DNA from: Limnoperna fortunei
Taxonomy: Eukaryota > Mollusca > Bivalvia > Mytilida > Modiolidae
Direction of reading: 5' to 3'
Length of the DNA stretch: 64,000 nt
NCBI GenBank assembly: GCA_944474755.1
Contig: OX104111.1
Location: forward strand, 113,590,545 to 113,654,544
Shown here: positions 45,881 to 55,622 of the stretch, in pieces
Layout: each line of letters begins with the position of its first letter
How positions within the stretch are numbered: position 1 is the first letter of the stretch
Position numbers and translations under genes: made by a program
Notes under the pieces: model-generated
What the model was told of the DNA's origin: nothing
Database searches by the model: none
Seen by the model: the letters and a program-made list of their open reading frames with translations, nothing else

Positions 45881-46860
45881 ACAGCTCTATATCGTTCGGA
45901 TATTTCTGATTTTTACCGACGTGTATATCCGCAGCGTATCGTTCACGTACGCCTCTGTATCTCGTTCATGTATATATCTGATTTCGTGCCTTCCCGATTA
46001 ATATCGCTTGCGTTTACCGGCTTAATATCTTTCGGGTTTACTTACTATATTCAGATCGTGTTAAACTGCTCTGTTTATTTATTGTGTAACCGCTTAATAT
46101 CGTTTGAATCTGCACGTTCTATAAAATTGGTGAATAGCCGCTTTCTGAGTGTTTGTGTAGATCCGATTGTTATTGTTTGTTCTATGCCCGCTTTCTGACG
46201 GTCCGGTATAAATGCTTGATATCGTACGTGTTTCTCCTATTTATTCAGCTCATGTATACCCGCTTTATCTCGTTCTTAATTGGCCGCTTTCGCACTTTCG
46301 TTTATATCCGTTAACGTGTAACACTTTGTATCTTTTTTGCATACCCGCTTCATATAGATCGTGTATACCCGCTTTATATGGCTGGTGTATACCCATTTGA
46401 TATCGTTGTAAGGATCCTCTTAAATAGTTTGTGTACACCCACTTTATGTTGTTCTGGTCAACACGCTTTGTATCTTTCTTGTACCTACTATTTATATCGT
46501 TTTATACTCGTTGTATTGATGTGTTTCCTCTTCATATGGTTGCATATAAATGCTGCATATCGATTTAGTACACGATCGTGATATCGTTCATGTATACGAT
46601 CATTATGTTCTTCTTGTATACACCCTTATATCGATCTTTAATACCCGCTTTATATTGTTAAAGTATACCCGCTTTATATCGTTCATACTGTCCGATTGAT
46701 ATCGTTTGCCTATGCCGGCTTAATATCGTTCGTGAATACATCCTTGAAATAGTTTGTATTTAAAAGATATATTTATTTATTGTGTAAAAGCTTTATACCT
46801 CTTTTATATACAAGCGTTATATGGTTCTGGGATACCCGCTTAATATCGTTCTTTTACATA
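45880..46860 (+). repeat. 24-bp minisatellite block M10
   Basis: Block with the same unit order as M3 (5,345-6,160): CGGATATTTCTG, CTCTGTATCTCGTTCATGTA, GTGTTTGTGTAGATC and so on. Confidence 0.8.
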
Positions 46861-47900
46861 GAATACAAAACTGAACATGAAATATCATTTTATCATCAGT
46901 GGTATTATATGCCGCACCGACAGCTGACTTCACAATACAATTTTGCACACGGATACAAATAATTACGACACTGTATCATTGATGAGAATAAATTAACTTT
47001 CAACATTGATGATCACTATCATAGTCTGCTTTCACATTCAGGGCTATCGACATGTATATTCTAGGTAGCATTTTTATTTATCAACTCTTGTATCATTCCC
47101 ATATGTCAAGTATATCTATTTTTGAAAGTGATGTTAATTCAGAAGCAATCTCAATTTTATTCACCATCTATACCGAAATTGTTAGCTAAATTATACGTTT
47201 TTATTAATGCTATTTTTATTATAATATGACAGACTTAAATATTCGCCGTCCACAAAAAAGAAGATTAACGTGTAATATCAGTTACACTGCAGATATGATG
47301 CACGTCGACAAAGACAACTATATTGTCGTCACTGAGGTCACTAAGCAACATTTAAACCATACGTGATCATAATCGTTAGTACAATGGGGTATAAGAAGCA
47401 TGCACTAAGAATGGGGTCAGCAACGGCAAACTCTAATCTAAACTAAATATTACTAATACTGATTATGTCGCTAAATACAACGGCTATTTGAACAATTTAT
47501 TGGGTAGTACTTAATTAGAAGTTTGTAATATAATTATTCACACCTTAGTTTGAAGATGTATATAATTTAAATTACAGACACACGCTATGTATTCGTGTTA
47601 AATGCCAAACTAATAGATGGTATCGGTTCAACGTATGGTCACCTTATAATATATGAATAGATAGTACCGTGCGAACTTAAGGTCACCTCGTAACGTTAAT
47701 ATAGATTAGATTGACAAAGAAGTCAATGTGAAGTCAGGAGTGTAATTTGTAACGCCCTAATTGGTATATGTATAGAATGTTCGTGACATCAGCAAAGGGA
47801 AACTGTAAATACGATCTAAGTAGTTGAGCGGTAGAATAACGGTCAACGCTTGTCAATCATTCAATGTGAAGGGAAAACGTACTCAACGAAGTCAATGATA
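46860..47900 (+). repeat. Module Z, copy 2
   Basis: Close copy of 6,160-7,320, best over 47,611-47,700, which is nearly unchanged from 7,015-7,110. It has one copy of the 60-bp segment that is doubled in copy 1. Confidence 0.85.
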
Positions 47901-48032
47901 TATCATAAAATAAAATAAAATGAAATGAAATGAAATGAAATAAAATGAAATGAAATGAAATAAATAAAATACAATACAATATAATATAATATACTATAAT
48001 ATAATATAATATAATATAATATAATATAATAT
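47901..48032 (+). repeat. (AAATG)/(TATAA) pentanucleotide array, left of Ngaro
   Basis: Starts as AAATGAAATGAAATG-type pentamers and turns into TATAATATAATATAA. It is the left half of the array split by the Ngaro element. The right half resumes at 55,623. Confidence 0.95.
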
Positions 48033-48268
48033 ATGAATTTTATATTTATAAAAAATTTTATGCACATTCCAGCCTAAGTTTTAATCAGAATAGCAATGGT
48101 TGAATTTATTTAATAACTAATGCTAATTATTGGAACAGCCACCTTATACAAAGTAATAGCCAGTGCCTAATTGAGGGAACAGCCAATTTGGGTGGTCAGC
48201 GTCACTTTCTCAATTCCGCCATTTTGGATGCAAAAATTTTCTTTTGTAATCAGGAATCTATTTCATTT
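48033..48268 (+). repeat. Ngaro split direct repeat A1
   Basis: 236 bp from ATGAATTTTATATTTATAAA to GGAATCTATTTCATTT, repeated without a difference that I can see at 55,041-55,276. This is the 5' terminus of the element. Confidence 0.95.
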
Positions 48269-48486
48269 TTATTAACGATCGAGTGAGTTATATTGTGTGT
48301 GACAATAGCATTTAATTTTAGAACACTTTGATTTAAGTTCGGTAGAATGATGTGAACGGCGGAGACGAAAATTTGTAAATTTACGGACATTTCCAGTACG
48401 CACTCAGTAACTTTCACAGGAGTTAGGACTTAGCTTCTTGGTATTTACAGTAAGTGTCTAATGAATTGACATTGTAAAAGCATGAT

Positions 48487-49137
48487 ATGTCATTGCTTAT
48501 TTTTGGAAGTTCTCATGTTAAAAGATTTCTTTTCTACACTCGTGATAGAGACCTGAATAGTCGAAACATTTTTAATCTTGTGCAACCCTTAAGTTCATAT
48601 ATTTATGGCATTAGCGGAGGCCGTGTGGATAATACGGATGACATCAACAAATTGGAAACCTTGTTATTGAACGGAAATTTTAATGCATTGTTTTTACACA
48701 TAGGAGGGAACGATTTGGACATTAATGATGCAAATGATCAGAATGTAGAAGAACTTATCTTTAAACTTTTATCTATCGCTTCAGCATTTGCGAGTCGATT
48801 TAAATTAAAACGAGTGTACATATTTCAACTCATTCAACGCATGTCAACAAGGCATTGTCCAGTGGTCACTTACAATCAGTTGGTAATTAAGGCTAATAAG
48901 CTGTTAAAAAGTGAAATAATAAAAAGAGGCTCAATGAACATTATTTATTGGAAATTCAAAGGTTTGAAACAATCACAAGATCCAGTTTTATGTGATGGTG
49001 TACATATGAATGAACTGGGGTATCTTAAATACTACAACGCAATGAAGGGAGCAGCTGTACATCTCAGAGTACGAATCTTTTGTTTATTTGTAGACCTGTA
49101 TAAACATATATTTCTTTCATTGTTTTTAATGTTTTAG
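48487..49137 (+). CDS. SGNH/GDSL-like hydrolase of the Ngaro element
   Basis: 216 codons from an ATG. The four SGNH blocks are visible: block I GSSH (G7, S8/S9), block II glycine in ISGGRVD (G44/G45), block III GGND (G73-D76), block V DGVHMNELG (D170, H173). The catalytic triad would be the block I serine with D170 and H173. Family: small esterases or acyl hydrolases; SGNH domains are reported in some Ngaro elements and in some CR1-like retrotransposons, where the role is unknown. Here it is the first ORF, before Gag. The last 20 residues are unusually hydrophobic (IFCLFVDLYK then HIFLSLFLMF) and may be read-through beyond the domain or a membrane anchor. About 220 bp of leader separate it from A1. 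Confidence 0.85.
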   Translation: MSLLIFGSSHVKRFLFYTRDRDLNSRNIFNLVQPLSSYIYGISGGRVDNTDDINKLETLLLNGNFNALFLHIGGNDLDINDANDQNVEELIFKLLSIASAFASRFKLKRVYIFQLIQRMSTRHCPVVTYNQLVIKANKLLKSEIIKRGSMNIIYWKFKGLKQSQDPVLCDGVHMNELGYLKYYNAMKGAAVHLRVRIFCLFVDLYKHIFLSLFLMF

Positions 49138-49440
49138 TTATTACAACCATTAATGTAGAAAATTTTGATTGTAAGAACTTTTACTTTTCTTCCTGTTGAG
49201 TAACTCTGTATTTTAAGTTTTAGTATACTAGTATTTTTGTAATGTATGTGTTCACACATTTAAAAATGCACGATTTTATTACATTAGCTTTATTTTTCAG
49301 AATTTTCAAGAGAGTCTACACATGCAGTGATTACATTACATTGTACATGTGTTAGAAACCCATTATTTTATATTAAACTTTGAGTAAGTATTCTTATAAG
49401 TTACATGGAGCAGTAAGTCTACTACTCATTTGTCGTCATT
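49138..49440. other. Spacer after the hydrolase ORF
   Basis: About 300 bp, AT-rich, no ORF or repeat that I recognise. Confidence 0.5.
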
Positions 49441-50225
49441 ATTGGTAGGCAATAATCCTATTGCTGTCACTTCATAATAAGCAATAATTCTATTGCTGTC
49501 ATTACATAGTAAGCAATAATTCTATTGCTGTCATTACATAGTAAGCAATAATTCTATTGCTGTCATTACATAGTAAGCAATAATTCTATTGCTGTCATTA
49601 CTTAGTAAGCAATAATTCTATTGCTGTCATTACTTAGTAAGCAATAATTCTATTGCTGTCATTACTTAGTAAGCAATAATTCTATTGCTGTCATTACTTA
49701 GTAAGCAATAATTCTATTGCTGTTATTATTTGGTAAGCAATAATTCTATTGCTCTCATTACTTGGTAAGCAATAATTCTATTGCTGTCATTACTTAGTAA
49801 GCAGTAATCCTATTGCTGTCATTACTTAGTAAGCAATAATTCTATTGCTGTAGTGACATTGTAAGCAATAATTCTATTGCTGTAGTTAAATAGTTAACAT
49901 TAATTATATTGCTGTAGTTAAATTATAAGCAATAATTCTATTGCCGTAGTTAAATAGTTAACACTAATTATATTGCTGTAGTTAAATTATAAGCAATAAT
50001 TCTATTGCCGTAGTTATATTATATGCAATAATTCTATTGCTGTAGTTACATAGCTAACATGGTTAACAATAATTATTATTGCTGTAGTTACAGAATAAGC
50101 AATAATTCTATTGCTGTAGGTACATAAAAAGCAATAATTCTATTGCTGTAGGTACATATTAAGCAATAATTCTATTGCTGCAATGACATAATAAGCAATA
50201 ATTCTATAGCTGTGGTTACAACACA
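49441..50225 (+). repeat. 32-bp tandem array of small palindromes in Ngaro
   Basis: About two dozen 32-bp units, each with GCAATAATTCTATTGC, in which GCAATA pairs with TATTGC around an ATTC loop; the linker is TGTCATTACTTAGTAA or a variant. First units are nearly perfect; from about 49,850 the linkers change to TGTAGTTAAATAG-type and some units become ATTAATTATATTGC. Further single palindromes follow to 50,540 (GCAATAATTTTATTGC, GGTAATAATTTTATTACC, GTAATAATTTTATTAC). Single-stranded RNA or DNA from this region could form a row of hairpins. It lies between the hydrolase and Gag ORFs and may be within an intron or an untranslated spacer. Confidence 0.95.
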
Positions 50226-50589
50226 GAAATATTTATAATGATATCATTACAAATTGAGCAAAAATTCTTTTGCTGTCATTATAAGAAGAGCAATACTTTC
50301 TATTGTGGCAAACCAGAGGTCAGTAATGTTATTGTCACGTTTATCGTTGAAGTAGATTTTTATTTAAGCAATAATTTTATTGCTAGTTTAACTATACATA
50401 TATGAGGCTACTAGTAGGTCTAATTATATACCCGTTATAACCCTCCTCGCGGTAATAATTTTATTACCAAGTGATTTAGATAGATAGTCAATATTTTTAT
50501 TGATTTATTTAATGGAGTAATAATTTTATTACACAATAAAGATATATTATTCACACATTGCAGCATTTTTGCTTCATTTTATTACAGTC

Positions 50590-51657
50590 ATGAGCTCCAA
50601 ACAGCCTCCAAGAAAACGAAGGCGAACGGCTAAAGCTAGCTCGACTATTGATGATAGGCATAATGAGGTACAGGTGGAAGAACCAACTCCTACAAGTAAT
50701 ATTTTTAATAGACAAACCAATGATGAACTTGTGGCCGCATTAATACCAGTGTTGGTACCAGCTGTTACACAAGGAATTGTATCTTCTTTAAGGGAGATGG
50801 GGATGATTAACCCAAATTTTCAAACCCAACAGTCAATTGCATCTAATGTGAGCAATGAGAGAAATGAAACGAACAGTGACGATGTTACTGATACCCATAA
50901 ATGTAAAAGCATCAGCAGGCCATTAGGGCTGGGTATCGATGCCAAGACAAAAGGTAAAATTTGGGCAAATGAATATGTGGACATGTGCACTTTGTTAGGC
51001 ATAAAAGATAAAAGTAAACGAAGTTTTGAAATTCAGGAGCAACCAAATGGTGATTGTGTGATGAAATCTACATCAAAACAAGGTTTTGAGATAAGAAATG
51101 TTAACCAATGGGTCCAAGCTTTTCTTGTTTTTGTTGGGATTTATACAGAGAAAGATCCCAAAGATACCCCAGCTTTAATGAAATATGGGGATATCATTCA
51201 GAAAATTGCAAAGAGTATGGGGGATGAAGCAGCCTTGTACTATGACAAAAATTTTAGGGAATGGAGATCTTCTAACCCTGAGGAATATCCTTGGGACAAA
51301 TTAAATTCCGAGATACATAGTGAGGCTATGGCATTGGGATTAAATAAACAAAGACAGGCGTTTCATCTCCCATCCTCATATAAAAGAAATAACAATACAT
51401 CTCAAGCCCTTCATTCCTTTCGGAATACAGTCCACCCGCCTAGATACCCATGCCACATTTTTAACAACAGGGGATCATGTAACAGGGAAAGATGTCCTTA
51501 CACTCATGCCTGCCAAAAATGTGGAGGGCCCCATACTAAAAAACAATGTGATGGGGGACAACTCACAAAATGTCAAAGCCAACAAAACACAGTACAACAC
51601 TCAGCAACAAAATTCACAACAACTAAACCTACCCCCAAAGCAGTTGTCTCAAAATGA
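50590..51657 (+). CDS. gag: Gag-like protein of the Ngaro element, zinc-finger C-terminus
   Basis: 355 codons from ATG 50,590, chosen because a basic nuclear-localisation-like start follows (SSKQPPRKRRRTAK). At about residues 286-320 there is a CCCH finger (C-X8-C-X4-C-X3-H, in CHIFNNRGSCNRERCPYTH) followed by a knuckle C-X2-C-X3-H-X4-C (CQKCGGPHTKKQC). Both should bind nucleic acid and package the element RNA. The middle has a domain with QWVQAFLVFVGIY, common in Gag-like proteins of DIRS and Ngaro elements as I remember them. The upstream sequence TTCATTTTATTACAG looks like a 3' splice site, so the message may be spliced. The 3' end overlaps the RT ORF by 152 bases in another frame. Confidence 0.85.
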   Translation: MSSKQPPRKRRRTAKASSTIDDRHNEVQVEEPTPTSNIFNRQTNDELVAALIPVLVPAVTQGIVSSLREMGMINPNFQTQQSIASNVSNERNETNSDDVTDTHKCKSISRPLGLGIDAKTKGKIWANEYVDMCTLLGIKDKSKRSFEIQEQPNGDCVMKSTSKQGFEIRNVNQWVQAFLVFVGIYTEKDPKDTPALMKYGDIIQKIAKSMGDEAALYYDKNFREWRSSNPEEYPWDKLNSEIHSEAMALGLNKQRQAFHLPSSYKRNNNTSQALHSFRNTVHPPRYPCHIFNNRGSCNRERCPYTHACQKCGGPHTKKQCDGGQLTKCQSQQNTVQHSATKFTTTKPTPKAVVSK

Positions 51658-53242
51658 AAACGCAGTTGTTACCCCAGTAAAGGCAAACCGCTTGGATTAT
51701 TGGCTTCAGGGATATGACGAAGAAAAACGTTTCTTTTTGGTGAATGGTTTTAAAACGGGGTTTCAACTGCCTTTTGCTGGTGAGCGGAAATACTTAGAAA
51801 GTGGAAACTTGAAATCTGCAACTATGGAAATTTCTCTTTTAAAACAAAAAATTCAACTTGAAATTGATCAGGGACGTGTAGCAGGTCCCTTTAAAACAAA
51901 ACCTTTTCCAAATTTTCGCTCTTCTCCTTTAGGTTTAGTCCCCAAAAAATCTAACGGGGTAACTGTGGATTACAGAATCATTCATCATTTAAGTTTTCCA
52001 GAAGGCGACTCAATTAATGATGGGATTCCAATGGAATATAAAACAGTCATATATCAGAATATAGACGATGCGACTCGATTAATGCAAAAGTATGGGAAAC
52101 AATGTTGCATGTTCAAGGTAGACATTCAGATGGCCTACCGTATTGTTCCAATACAAAAATCTGACTGGGAATTACTAGGTTTTATGATTGATGGTTGTTT
52201 TTATTATGATAAGGTTTTACCCTTTGGTTTAAGCTATGCTTGTAAACTGTTCGAAGAAGTAAGTTCAGCTCTACACTGGATTTGTGAAAATAAAATGGGA
52301 ATATCAGGGGAGTTAGTACATTTACTAGATGATTTTTTATGTGTAGGACCACCTGACTTAGCTTTAAGTCATAAAGATTTGGAAAAAATACAGTTTTTAT
52401 TTAAGGATCTAGGCGTTCCAATTAAGGTTGACAAAACAGTCCCCCCATGTACTTGTCTCACCTTTTTAGGCATTGAGTTGGATTCAGTTTTTATGGAAAA
52501 AAGGCTTCCCCTAGATAAATTAGAGAAAATTAAAAACCTCCTGACACACTATAAATCAAAGCAGTCAATTACTTTACAAGAAATTCAGTCCATTGTAGGC
52601 TTATTGAACTTTGCATGTTCAGTTGTGAACCCAGGTCGCACATTTCTCAGACGTTTAATAGATTTATCAGTAGGTCTTGTGAAGCCTTTTCACCATAGAA
52701 GACTAAACAAAGAGGCGAGAGCAGATCTCTCGGCTTGGTCTCTTTTTGTAGATCATTTTAATGGCAAATCGCTGCTCTTGTCGAATTTATGGAAAACCTC
52801 TGCCACTCTGAATTTCTTTACAGACGCAAGCAATATTGGTTTTGGGGGCTTTTTTCAGAATTGCTACTTTTATGGTACTTGGCCGAGGGCATGGTTAGAA
52901 AATCATATTACAGTAAAAGAACTCTTTCCTATAGTGTTAGCAGTTGAGCTGTTTGCAAACAAGTTGGAAAATCAATGTGTAATATTTCATACTGACAACC
53001 AAGCAGTTGCTTATATTCTTAATAAGCAATCTTCAAAAGATAAAAAGATCATGGTCTTGGTTCGACGTTTTATTTTACAGTGTTTGAAGCACAACATTTT
53101 GTTTATTGCAAAGCATTTGCCCGGTCATACTAATATTTTAGCTGATCATCTTTCTCGTCAACAGATCACTCAGTTCCTAGAGAAGTTCAATCAACAGAAC
53201 CCAACAATCTGCCATTTCAAAGAGAGCAGCCTGGTGTTCTGA
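51506..53242 (+). CDS. pol: Reverse transcriptase-RNase H of the Ngaro element
   Basis: 578 codons; ATG 51,506 lies inside the Gag zinc-finger sequence, in the +1 frame, so translation is by frameshift from Gag or by internal start. RT motifs: SSPLGLVPKKSNG, VDYRIIHHLSFP, KVDIQMAYRI (first catalytic Asp about residue 206), LPFGLSYACKLFEE, and LLDDFL (about 273; the usual YxDD is LLDD). RNase H: TDASNIGFGG (about 438), VKELFPIVLAVE, HTDNQAVAYILN (about 495), GHTNILADHLSR (about 545), which supply the D-E-D-D residues. The ORF ends in KESSLVF while the recombinase frame (-1) is already open from 53,134. No early stop or gap in the motifs. Confidence 0.92.
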   Translation: MPAKNVEGPILKNNVMGDNSQNVKANKTQYNTQQQNSQQLNLPPKQLSQNENAVVTPVKANRLDYWLQGYDEEKRFFLVNGFKTGFQLPFAGERKYLESGNLKSATMEISLLKQKIQLEIDQGRVAGPFKTKPFPNFRSSPLGLVPKKSNGVTVDYRIIHHLSFPEGDSINDGIPMEYKTVIYQNIDDATRLMQKYGKQCCMFKVDIQMAYRIVPIQKSDWELLGFMIDGCFYYDKVLPFGLSYACKLFEEVSSALHWICENKMGISGELVHLLDDFLCVGPPDLALSHKDLEKIQFLFKDLGVPIKVDKTVPPCTCLTFLGIELDSVFMEKRLPLDKLEKIKNLLTHYKSKQSITLQEIQSIVGLLNFACSVVNPGRTFLRRLIDLSVGLVKPFHHRRLNKEARADLSAWSLFVDHFNGKSLLLSNLWKTSATLNFFTDASNIGFGGFFQNCYFYGTWPRAWLENHITVKELFPIVLAVELFANKLENQCVIFHTDNQAVAYILNKQSSKDKKIMVLVRRFILQCLKHNILFIAKHLPGHTNILADHLSRQQITQFLEKFNQQNPTICHFKESSLVF

Positions 53243-54171
53243 TTGCAATAGCCTCTGATTTAATTCATCATTCAATTGCCCCCTCAACACATGCCACATA
53301 TACAAGGGCTTTGGAACATTATAAACAGTTCAGCAGAGAATATGGCATTACTAAGGGAAACTTCCCGGCATCAGTTGAAGACATTGTTTTGTTCATTTCT
53401 TATTGTTTTTCACATAACATGGCGTCATCCTCAGTCTCTACATTTATATCTGCTCTTAGCTTTCAACATAAAATAAAAAATATTCCAGATCCTACTTCAA
53501 ATTTCTTAGTGAAAAGATGTCTTCAAGGGTATAACAACAAAATGGGCAAAGCAGACTCTCGCTTACCTATCACGCAGCATATTTTAAAAAAACTGTGTAA
53601 ATCCCTAGAATTCACAGCTTCATCTGCCTATGTTAGAACAATGATCAAAAGTATGTTTTTGCTAGCGTTCCATTGCTTTTTACGAATTGGGGAATTCACT
53701 TATTCAAACATCTCTAGTAATAATTATCATTTGTTGCAGACAGGTGCAATCCATTTTTTATTTAATGATTCTTCTAAAATACCTTTTGCGTTTGAAGTTC
53801 ACATGGAAAGCTACAAACATAGTAAGGGGAGATCTCACAATATGTGCATACAGTCAAATAAAACCCATTGCAGTATCTGCCCTGTTATGTCTTTATGGTC
53901 TTACTTTCAAGTACGTAAACCTGTATCAGGACCACTTTTCACTTTTCTGGATGGGACCCCAGTATCAAGAAAATATTTTACGGATCAATTAAAATTGTCC
54001 CTTGTTTGGTGTGGCCTTGACCCAAACAAATATAAAAGCCACAGTTTCAGAATAGGTGCAGCTACAACAGCTTTTGCAATGGGTATATCGGAGCAAAATA
54101 TTAGAGAAATGGGCAGATGGTCTTCTGATGCAATGAAAAAGTACATTAGGGTCCCAATGTTAACTTTCTAA
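53134..54171 (+). CDS. Tyrosine recombinase of the Ngaro element
   Basis: The frame is open from 53,134, overlapping RT-RNase H by 109 bases in the -1 frame. The likely domain starts near 53,240 with VLIAIASDLIHHSIAPSTHA, a core-binding (SAM-like) N-terminus, although no ATG lies before it; the first in-frame ATG is inside that domain. Catalytic residues are in place: R in CFLRIGEFTYS (codon 53,683), H and R in SHSFRIGAATTA, W in MGRWSSDA and the Tyr nucleophile in MKKYIRVP; a KHSKGR segment supplies the beta-strand lysine. Role: joins the circular DNA copy to the genome with no target duplication. Lack of a start codon argues for a -1 frameshift from RT-RNase H, or a single-base indel in this copy. 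Confidence 0.9.
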
Positions 54172-54775
54172 CAGGGTTATTTTTCCAAGTCGACAACTTA
54201 GGTTTGTTACTTGTACATACATGTAAGGGTTTGAGATGTATTCTTAGAAGTTCGGGTATGATCATGGTGACAGAAGCATCTGATCAGTTATTATATTTCT
54301 TACATTTTATTTGATGTCTCATTTTTAAGGTCAATAATATTTTATGATCATGGTGACAGAAGCATCTGATCATGTGTTTTTTGTATTTTTGTTATCTGTT
54401 ATATTTCAGCATAATTTTGAGTTTGCTATCAATTTATTGACAGTAGTATATTATGCTTTTGTGTACTATACTATGCTCAACATACTTGTATGTTATTTGT
54501 GTTGATTTTTATTTTTTCTTTGTATGTGCACCTGATCATGGTGACAGAAGCATCTGATCTCACATTTTAATTACAATACACTTTAATAGATATTAAGTCA
54601 AATGAACAGTATTAGCCATTCAGTATTATGACTCACCATGTAGTGTAGAGTAGATTGTGTTTGTGGTTAGGTAGTTAGACAATCAAAATAAGGTTGTATT
54701 TCATTTTATTTTCCCGTCCACATTGCACACTTGGGTTGGGTGGGGTCACTGTCTAGGCCATTTCCTATCCAGTTG
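54172..54775. other. Ngaro 3' spacer with three copies of a 27-bp motif
   Basis: No ORF. It holds three directly repeated copies of GGTGACAGAAGCATCTGATC flanked by TGATCA/GATC, at about 54,259, 54,344 and 54,533. Then the sequence leads into B1. Confidence 0.85.
54259..54559 (+). repeat. 27-bp repeat with TGATCA ends, three spaced copies
   Basis: Copies at 54,259-54,286, 54,344-54,372 and 54,533-54,559; spacing 85 and 189 bp. The first two have TGATCA at both ends; the core GGTGACAGAAGCATC is unchanged in all three. The copies are spaced, not tandem, and conserved amid AT-rich sequence, which suggests a binding or structural site. Confidence 0.9.
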
Positions 54776-55040
54776 TGGCATTTTTCACTTTTACCCACCT
54801 TTGATGTTATGTGTTAACCTTTTGTTAGAAATTTTTTAGTACGCAGCACTACCTAGTCATTTTTTAAACAGACATTTACTTGTAAACAGGTAGTGCTGTT
54901 TTTACTTGTGAGATGTTTCTTTTGTCATTTAAGAAAATAAATGACCTTTTCAATTTCAATTGTGTTTTTGTTGCAAGCCTTCAGTATAACATCAAACAGA
55001 GCACCCCAAGTGTGTTATGGAACATAGGAGATGTGCATAA
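54776..55040 (+). repeat. Ngaro split direct repeat B1
   Basis: 265 bp from TGGCATTTTTCACTTTTACC to GGAGATGTGCATAA; near-identical to B2 (55,358-55,622). It contains a stem-loop GCAGCACTACCTAGTC ... AGGTAGTGCTG and a (T)-rich run. It joins A2 directly. Confidence 0.95.
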
Positions 55041-55276
55041 ATGAATTTTATATTTATAAAAAATTTTATGCACATTCCAGCCTAAGTTTTAATCAGAATA
55101 GCAATGGTTGAATTTATTTAATAACTAATGCTAATTATTGGAACAGCCACCTTATACAAAGTAATAGCCAGTGCCTAATTGAGGGAACAGCCAATTTGGG
55201 TGGTCAGCGTCACTTTCTCAATTCCGCCATTTTGGATGCAAAAATTTTCTTTTGTAATCAGGAATCTATTTCATTT
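55041..55276 (+). repeat. Ngaro split direct repeat A2
   Basis: 236 bp, identical to A1 as far as I can read. The B1-A2 junction (GTGCATAA|ATGAATTT) has the form expected when the two element ends are joined in a circle. Confidence 0.95.
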
Positions 55277-55357
55277 CCCACCCACCACACCCATTGTACA
55301 TATATATATATATACATGTAGTTAGTAATCTATTGTTTTTATTAAGAAAATGGCATT

Positions 55358-55622
55358 TGGCATTTTTCACTTTTACCCACCTTTGATGTTATGTGTTGAC
55401 CTTTTGTTAGAAATTTTTTAGTACGCAGCACTACCTAGTCTTTTTTTAAACAGACATTTACTTGTAAACAGGTAGTGCTGTTTTTACTTGTGAGATGTTT
55501 CTTTTGTCATTTAAGAAAATAAATGACCTTTTCAATTTCAATTGTGTTTTTGTTGCAAGCCTTCAGTATAACATCAAACAGAGCACCCCAAGTGTGTTAT
55601 GGAACATAGGAGATGTGCATAA
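55358..55622 (+). repeat. Ngaro split direct repeat B2 (3' end)
   Basis: 265 bp; differs from B1 in GTGTTGACC against GTGTTAACC, and CTAGTCTTTTT against CTAGTCATTTT. A short linker of about 80 bp (55,277-55,357, with a TATATATATATATA run) separates it from A2. It ends GATGTGCATAA, followed by the (TATAA)n array. Confidence 0.93.

Larger units (their letters stand above)
48033..55622 (+). mobile_element. Ngaro-type tyrosine-recombinase retrotransposon, near intact
   Basis: Split direct repeats in the Ngaro order: A1 (48,033-48,268), coding region, B1 (54,776-55,040), A2 (55,041-55,276), B2 (55,358-55,622). Coding region: SGNH hydrolase, Gag with zinc fingers, RT-RNase H, tyrosine recombinase. 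Known: DIRS/Ngaro elements integrate through a tyrosine recombinase, so no target duplication is expected, and none is seen. A1 and A2 look identical over 236 bp, and B1/B2 differ at two of 265 positions that I noticed, so the copy is young. Frames are open, but RT-RNase H and recombinase are in different frames. It sits in a (TATAA)n array at the Z/W boundary. Confidence 0.93.

Noticed and set aside
49441..50225. Regular 32-bp repeats with palindromes, looking like a CRISPR array
   Set aside because: The units are head to tail with no unique spacers, the sequence is inside a eukaryotic retrotransposon, and there is no cas gene. It is a tandem repeat.
53134..54171. Possible phage- or plasmid-type integrase
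   Set aside because: The R-H-R-Y residues fit any tyrosine recombinase, but the gene follows RT-RNase H between Ngaro split direct repeats, so it is the retrotransposon's own recombinase.
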